Source: Gammaproteobacteria bacterium UBA7310
GTDB lineage: Bacteria > Pseudomonadota > Gammaproteobacteria > Pseudomonadales > Ketobacteraceae
DNA: 64,000 bases
Reading direction: 5' to 3'
Assembly: GCA_002471665.1 (NCBI GenBank)
Contig: DKQK01000059.1
Location: forward strand, 3,459-67,458
Every line of letters starts with the position of its first letter. Position 1 is the first letter of the stretch. The notes below the pieces were generated by a model. The model was not told where the DNA came from. It ran no database searches and saw nothing but the letters and a program-made list of their open reading frames with translations. Positions 60,122-64,000 of the stretch are shown here, piece by piece. A program made the translations under genes and the position numbers.

Positions 60122-62656
60122 GTGAGCAAGCAAAAGTTAGTCGTTATCGGAAACGGCATGGTAGGCCAAAAATTTCTGGAGCAGTTTGCAGCCAAAGAGC
60201 AAGCGTCCAACTTTCAAATCACCACATTCTGTGAAGAGCCACGGGCCGCCTATGACCGTGTTCATCTTTCAGAATACTTCAGTGGCAAAACGGCAGAAGA
60301 CCTGTCGCTGGTAGCAGAAGGATTTTTCGAAACCAGCCAGGTGGACATCCGACTGGGTGACAAAGCCGTTGCCATTGACCGTAACAATAAGGAAGTGAAG
60401 TCTGCCAAAGGCGACCTCATTCCCTATGACAAGCTCGTGCTCGCCACGGGATCCTATCCGTTTGTACCTCCTATTCCAGGCAAGGATCGCCCCGAATGTC
60501 TGGTTTACCGAACCATTGAAGACCTGGAAGCCATTAAAGCCACCGCAGCCAAAAGTCGCGTTGGTGTGGTCGTCGGGGGCGGTCTGCTCGGTCTGGAAGC
60601 GGCAAAAGCGTTGAAAGACCTCGGATTGGAAACCCATGTGGTGGAATTTGCTCCGCGCCTGATGGCGGTGCAGATTGATGAAGGCGGCGGCAAAATGCTG
60701 CGCGCCAAAATCGAAGAACTGGGTGTGCAGGTTCACACCGGCAAAAACACCCGGGAAATCGTCGATGGCGACGACTGCACACTGCGCATGAACTTTGCCG
60801 ACGAAAGCCATCTGGAAACAGACCTGATTCTGTTCTCTGCCGGTATTCGTCCCCAGGATGAACTGGCCCGCCAGGCAGACCTGGCCATGGGTGAACGCGG
60901 TGGAATCACCATCAACAATTACTGCCAAACCTCCGATGAGGACATCTTTGCCATTGGTGAGTGTGCCCTGTGGAACAACCGTATCTTTGGTCTGGTGGCG
61001 CCCGGCTATCAGATGTCCCAGGTGGCTGCCGACGCCATCAGCGGCGAGTTCAGCTCCGAGTTCCTGGGCGCCGACATGAGCACCAAGCTCAAGTTGATGG
61101 GTGTGGACGTTGCCAGTATCGGTGATGCCCATGGCATGACCAAAGGCGCGCAAAGCTATATTTATACCGATGAACACAATCAGGTTTATAAGAAGATTGT
61201 GGTCAGCGAAGACGGCAAGTATCTGCTGGGGGCTGTGTTGGTGGGCGAGGCCGAGGAATACGGCACCCTGTTGCAGATGATGCTCAACGACATCGAGCTG
61301 CCGGAATTCCCCGACACATTGATCCTGCCTCAACGGGGTGATTCCGCCGCCCCGGCCATGGGTGTGGACAAACTGCCGGACAGCGCGCAGATCTGTTCCT
61401 GCAACAACGTCAGCAAAGGTGATCTGTGTTGCGCCGTACAGGGCGGCATCACCGAGCTGGGCGAGTTGAAATCCACCACCAAAGCGGCCACCAGTTGTGG
61501 CGGCTGCTCAGCGCTGGTGGGCCAGGTACTGAACGCCGAACTGGAAAAGCTCGGCATTGAAGTGAAAAAAGATCTGTGCGAGCACTTCCCCTATTCCCGC
61601 CAGGAGCTGTATCACCTGGTGCGGGTGGACGGCATTCGCTCCTTTGAAGAGCTGATCAGCAAACACGGTAAGGGCAAGGGCTGCGATATTTGCAAGCCCA
61701 CCACCGCCTCCATACTGGCGTCCTGCTGGAACGACCATATTATTGAGCCGGCCCTGGCAGGACTGCAGGATACCAACGACTACTTCATGGCCAACATGCA
61801 GAAGGACGGCACCTACTCAGTGGTACCCCGCGTACCCGGTGGTGAGATCACCCCCGACGGCCTGATTGCCATTGGCGAGATCGGTAAGAAATACAACCTG
61901 TACACCAAGATCACCGGCGGTCAACGGATCGACCTGTTTGGTGCCCAATCCCATGAGCTGCCTCTGATCTGGAAGGAACTGATCGATGCCGGTTTTGAAA
62001 GCGGACACGCCTACGGCAAATCCATGCGTACCGTTAAAAGCTGTGTCGGTTCCACCTGGTGCCGTTATGGGGTTCAGGACAGTGTGGGCATGGCGATTCT
62101 GGTGGAACAGCGCTATCGCGGTATCCGTTCGCCCCACAAGGTAAAGCTGGCGGTCTCCGGCTGCACCCGTGAGTGTGCCGAAGCCCAGAGCAAAGACATC
62201 GGCGTTATTGCCACCGAGAAAGGCTGGAACCTGTACCTGTGTGGTAACGGTGGCATGAAGCCACGCCACGCCGATCTGTTTGCCTCGGACCTGGATGACG
62301 AAACCCTGCTCAAGTACATCGATCGTTTTTTCATGTTCTACATCAAGACCGCCGATCGACTGCAGCGCACCTCCGTCTGGATGGATAACCTGGAGGGCGG
62401 CCTGGACTACCTGAGAGACGTGGTCATCAACGATTCCCTGGGCATTGCCGCAGAGTTGGAAGCACAAATGAATCACCTGGTGGATACCTATCAGTGCGAA
62501 TGGAAAACCACCATAGAAGATCCAGAGAAGATGAAGCGGTTCCGTCACTTTGTTAACTCTGATGAGAAAGACAGCAATGTTGTATTCGTCAAGGAACGCG
62601 GCCAGATACGGCCGGCCCGTGATGACGAAAAACGCATTGAAACTGTTGCCGTGTAA
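60122..62656 (+). CDS. nirB: Nitrite reductase [NAD(P)H] large subunit
   Basis: An 844-residue enzyme. An FAD/NAD domain (VVIGNGMVGQKFLEQFA, VGVVVGGGLLGLEAAKAL) is followed by a BFD-type [2Fe-2S] domain (QICSCNNVSKGDLCCA ... TSCGGCSALV). The siroheme/[4Fe-4S] part has SCVGSTWCRYGVQDSVGMA and LAVSGCTRECAEAQSKDIGVIATE with the four Cys ligands. It reduces nitrite to ammonium. GTG 60122 has GGAG six nt upstream. It acts with NirD. Confidence 0.97.
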   Translation: MSKQKLVVIGNGMVGQKFLEQFAAKEQASNFQITTFCEEPRAAYDRVHLSEYFSGKTAEDLSLVAEGFFETSQVDIRLGDKAVAIDRNNKEVKSAKGDLIPYDKLVLATGSYPFVPPIPGKDRPECLVYRTIEDLEAIKATAAKSRVGVVVGGGLLGLEAAKALKDLGLETHVVEFAPRLMAVQIDEGGGKMLRAKIEELGVQVHTGKNTREIVDGDDCTLRMNFADESHLETDLILFSAGIRPQDELARQADLAMGERGGITINNYCQTSDEDIFAIGECALWNNRIFGLVAPGYQMSQVAADAISGEFSSEFLGADMSTKLKLMGVDVASIGDAHGMTKGAQSYIYTDEHNQVYKKIVVSEDGKYLLGAVLVGEAEEYGTLLQMMLNDIELPEFPDTLILPQRGDSAAPAMGVDKLPDSAQICSCNNVSKGDLCCAVQGGITELGELKSTTKAATSCGGCSALVGQVLNAELEKLGIEVKKDLCEHFPYSRQELYHLVRVDGIRSFEELISKHGKGKGCDICKPTTASILASCWNDHIIEPALAGLQDTNDYFMANMQKDGTYSVVPRVPGGEITPDGLIAIGEIGKKYNLYTKITGGQRIDLFGAQSHELPLIWKELIDAGFESGHAYGKSMRTVKSCVGSTWCRYGVQDSVGMAILVEQRYRGIRSPHKVKLAVSGCTRECAEAQSKDIGVIATEKGWNLYLCGNGGMKPRHADLFASDLDDETLLKYIDRFFMFYIKTADRLQRTSVWMDNLEGGLDYLRDVVINDSLGIAAELEAQMNHLVDTYQCEWKTTIEDPEKMKRFRHFVNSDEKDSNVVFVKERGQIRPARDDEKRIETVAV

Positions 62657-62696
62657 TCACCAAGCGTACCAACATCAACACCGAGAGGATCACAGC

Positions 62697-63044
62697 ATGA
62701 ACGCAAAAGCAGAACTGTCCTGGGTGCCCGTGTGCGAACTGGATGACTTACTGACCAACGTCGGCGTGTGCGCCAAAGTTGCCGACCGCCAGGTAGCCAT
62801 ATTCAAGATTGCAGATCAGGGTAAGACCACTCTGTACGCCATCGACAACCACGACCCCTTCAGCAAGGCCAACGTCCTTTCCCGGGGTATTGTGGGCGAC
62901 CTGAAAGGTCATAACGTGGTGGCATCACCCATTTACAAGCAGCATTTTTGTCTTGAAACCGGCAAATGCCTGGAGGAAGACACGCAGATCCCGGTGTACA
63001 AAGTACGCGAAAACGCCGGAAAAGTTGAAGTGTTTCTGGGCTGA
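62697..63044 (+). CDS. nirD: Nitrite reductase small subunit
   Basis: A 115-residue Rieske-fold protein of the NirD type: WVPVCELDDLLTNVGVCAKVADRQVAIFKI, YAIDNHDPFSKANVLSRGIVGDLKGHNVVASPIYKQHFCLETGKCLE. As in NirD, the [2Fe-2S] ligands of true Rieske proteins are missing. It forms the complex with NirB. ATG 62697 has GAGAGG upstream. It lies 40 bp behind nirB. Confidence 0.93.
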   Translation: MNAKAELSWVPVCELDDLLTNVGVCAKVADRQVAIFKIADQGKTTLYAIDNHDPFSKANVLSRGIVGDLKGHNVVASPIYKQHFCLETGKCLEEDTQIPVYKVRENAGKVEVFLG

Positions 63045-63285
63045 GCAAACGCCTGGAAACCTGCACCGAATCAGGTTGGGGTGATTGGCCTTACCTCGAC
63101 CTGGTACGCCTCGTTCTTGCCAAATTGTGAGGCGTTGCTTGACTCAGCCCCCTCGGGGACTGGCTCAAGGTTGGACAGCAGCATGCGTTCGATCCGCAGT
63201 ATCGATCGGACAATGGGAATATAGCGATACCGAACTCCCCTTTATACCCTTGAAGGTAGTTCCCATATGCTGCTGGACCAACCAC

Positions 63286-63453
63286 CTAACCACCTTGAAC
63301 CCTCTCCGGAGCCCGGCTCTGTTGCCGCAGCTGATACAACAACGTACGCCGCGACTCCAGCATGGAATCCAGCACCTCAACATCCCGCGCGGCCAACATC
63401 TTGCGCGCCCGCACACGCTCCAGCAGCGCGATTTCCTGTTGCAACCGCTCCAT
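63286..63453 (-). CDS. Small helical protein, hypothetical
   Basis: A 55-residue protein, MERLQQEIALLERVRARKMLAARDV followed by LDSMLESRRTLLYQLRQQSR, likely a coiled-coil hairpin. No family is recognised. Its ATG lies 5 bp past the stop of the upstream 95-residue gene, so the pair is translated together. The short length and lack of homologs in memory make it a moderate call. Confidence 0.5.
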   Translation of the reverse strand: MERLQQEIALLERVRARKMLAARDVEVLDSMLESRRTLLYQLRQQSRAPERVQGG

Positions 63454-63457
63454 CAGA

Positions 63458-63745
63458 TCAACCCTCACAATGCAGTGACACCTGGGCGTCATAGGTATCG
63501 GCATCCACCAGCTGATGAACAATGAACCCGAACTCATCGCACCATTGCACCACATACTGCTCAGGGTCCGAGATCAGCTGGCTGTGATAGCGATTCATGG
63601 CGTCCCGGCAGGTCTGGTAAGTGCCTTGCAACAATACCTCATCCTCCCCCACCACATACTCCCTCACCAACTGGAATACATCACCGTACGGTTCACCTCT
63701 CTGCTTACGACGAATCCGGCAATTGAAAACGCTTACTTTCTTCAT
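63458..63745 (-). CDS. Hypothetical protein, first of a two-gene operon
   Basis: A 95-residue soluble protein. The N-terminus is basic (KKVSVFNCRIRRKQRGEPY), and the middle has VREYVVGEDEVLLQGTYQTCRDAMNRYHSQLISDPEQYVVQWCDEFGF. No family recognised. ATG 63745 fits the start, since the preceding open frame is unsupported. It precedes the small helical gene by 5 bp. A region of 240 bp without gene (63045-63285) separates the pair from nirD. Confidence 0.55.
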   Translation of the reverse strand: MKKVSVFNCRIRRKQRGEPYGDVFQLVREYVVGEDEVLLQGTYQTCRDAMNRYHSQLISDPEQYVVQWCDEFGFIVHQLVDADTYDAQVSLHCEG

Positions 63746-63880
63746 GATGTTGCCTCCAACAGATGCATTTAGTAACAAAAAATGTGGTTCTGTAGAGGTA
63801 GACGGGGGCGGCCCGGGGGAAGTCACATGGGAAACGCGAACTGGTACTATTCACACTTTGAGGCAGGGCTTAATACAGAA

Positions 63881-63916
63881 AACGGGGCACGCCCTGCATG
63901 CCCCGTTCGTTTTTTG
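63881..63916. terminator. Rho-independent terminator near the right edge
   Basis: AACGGGGCA (63881-63889) pairs with TGCCCCGTT (63899-63907); T-runs flank both sides (CGTTTTTTG on plus, GTTTTC on minus). It lies 19 bp past the stop of the partial gene. Confidence 0.8.
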
Positions 63917-63934
63917 TACGATCCAATGGGTTAT

Positions 63935-64000
63935 TTATTCAACGGTGCTCACAAAACCATCGGGCTTAAGCGCCAGCACGGAACACTGGACTTCCGCTAA
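63935..64000 (-). CDS. Universal stress protein, C-terminal end (partial)
   Basis: The minus strand from the window edge reads LAEVQCSVLALKPDGFVSTVE and a stop at 63935-63937. The CSVLALKPDGF sequence is typical of the C-terminus of UspE-like universal stress proteins. Only 21 codons are in the window, so start and domain content cannot be seen. The strong terminator at 63881-63916 follows. Confidence 0.6.
   Translation of the reverse strand, partial: LAEVQCSVLALKPDGFVSTVE

Noticed and set aside
60269..61333. 354-codon open frame on the minus strand
   Set aside because: Antisense to nirB, which has all expected motifs.
63782..64000. 72-codon plus-strand frame at the right edge
   Set aside because: Runs through the strong terminator and antisense to the universal stress protein tail.

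Overview
The window looks like part of a gammaproteobacterial chromosome. The split class II ribonucleotide reductase (nrdJa/nrdJb), Mpl, PurU, SmrA and a NasA/NirBD nitrate assimilation locus with sigma-54 promoters fit Pseudomonadales-like bacteria. The species cannot be named from the sequence. No tRNA, rRNA, CRISPR array, transposase or integrase gene was recognised.

Layout. (1) 1-4.4 kb, core: YaiI, an HxlR regulator divergent from an acyl-CoA dehydrogenase, and a Tat-exported PhoD-like phosphatase. (2) 4.4-35.4 kb, accessory: about 40 mostly short, AT-rich genes, nearly all on the minus strand. They include thioesterases, VOC proteins, GST, GNAT, SGNH hydrolase, YnfA, Acr3, a DUF1272 zinc protein, a Crp/Fnr regulator and many small membrane proteins. 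Clear attC-like hairpin sites separate many of them, especially between 18.6 and 34.6 kb, and several overlap the stop codon of their gene. The block therefore reads as an integron cassette array, but no integrase gene is present (a CALIN-type array, or the far end of a larger integron). Inside it sit non-cassette-looking patches: GlxA-OsmC, NTF2-PadR and a motA/motB pair. The array carries candidate defence genes: an AIPR protein, a two-gene cassette with a four-TM membrane protein and a PfkB/HldE-like kinase, a RipA-like membrane protein, and a protein with a possible HEPN-like RNase motif. (3) 35.5-53.8 kb, core metabolism and regulation: nrdJab, acs, a large hybrid histidine kinase, smrA, a PEP-CTERM protein, mpl, a PPi-type phosphofructokinase, an MpaB-type oxygenase with a TetR regulator, purU, and a PP2C-Ser/Thr kinase fusion. 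(4) 53.9-63 kb, nitrate assimilation: narK divergent from nasB-nasA, then nirB-nirD, with three sigma-54-type promoters. The right edge holds two small genes and the last 21 codons of a universal stress protein.

How the parts work together. NarK imports nitrate, NasB-NasA reduce it to nitrite, and NirBD reduce nitrite to ammonium; shared GG-N10-GC promoters suggest nitrogen control. NrdJa/NrdJb make deoxynucleotides, with an NrdR-type box upstream. The cassette region is probably a reservoir of independently acquired functions rather than one pathway. Apart from its TetR/DUF4442 cassette, with its own divergent promoter and tandem operators, few clear promoters are visible in it.
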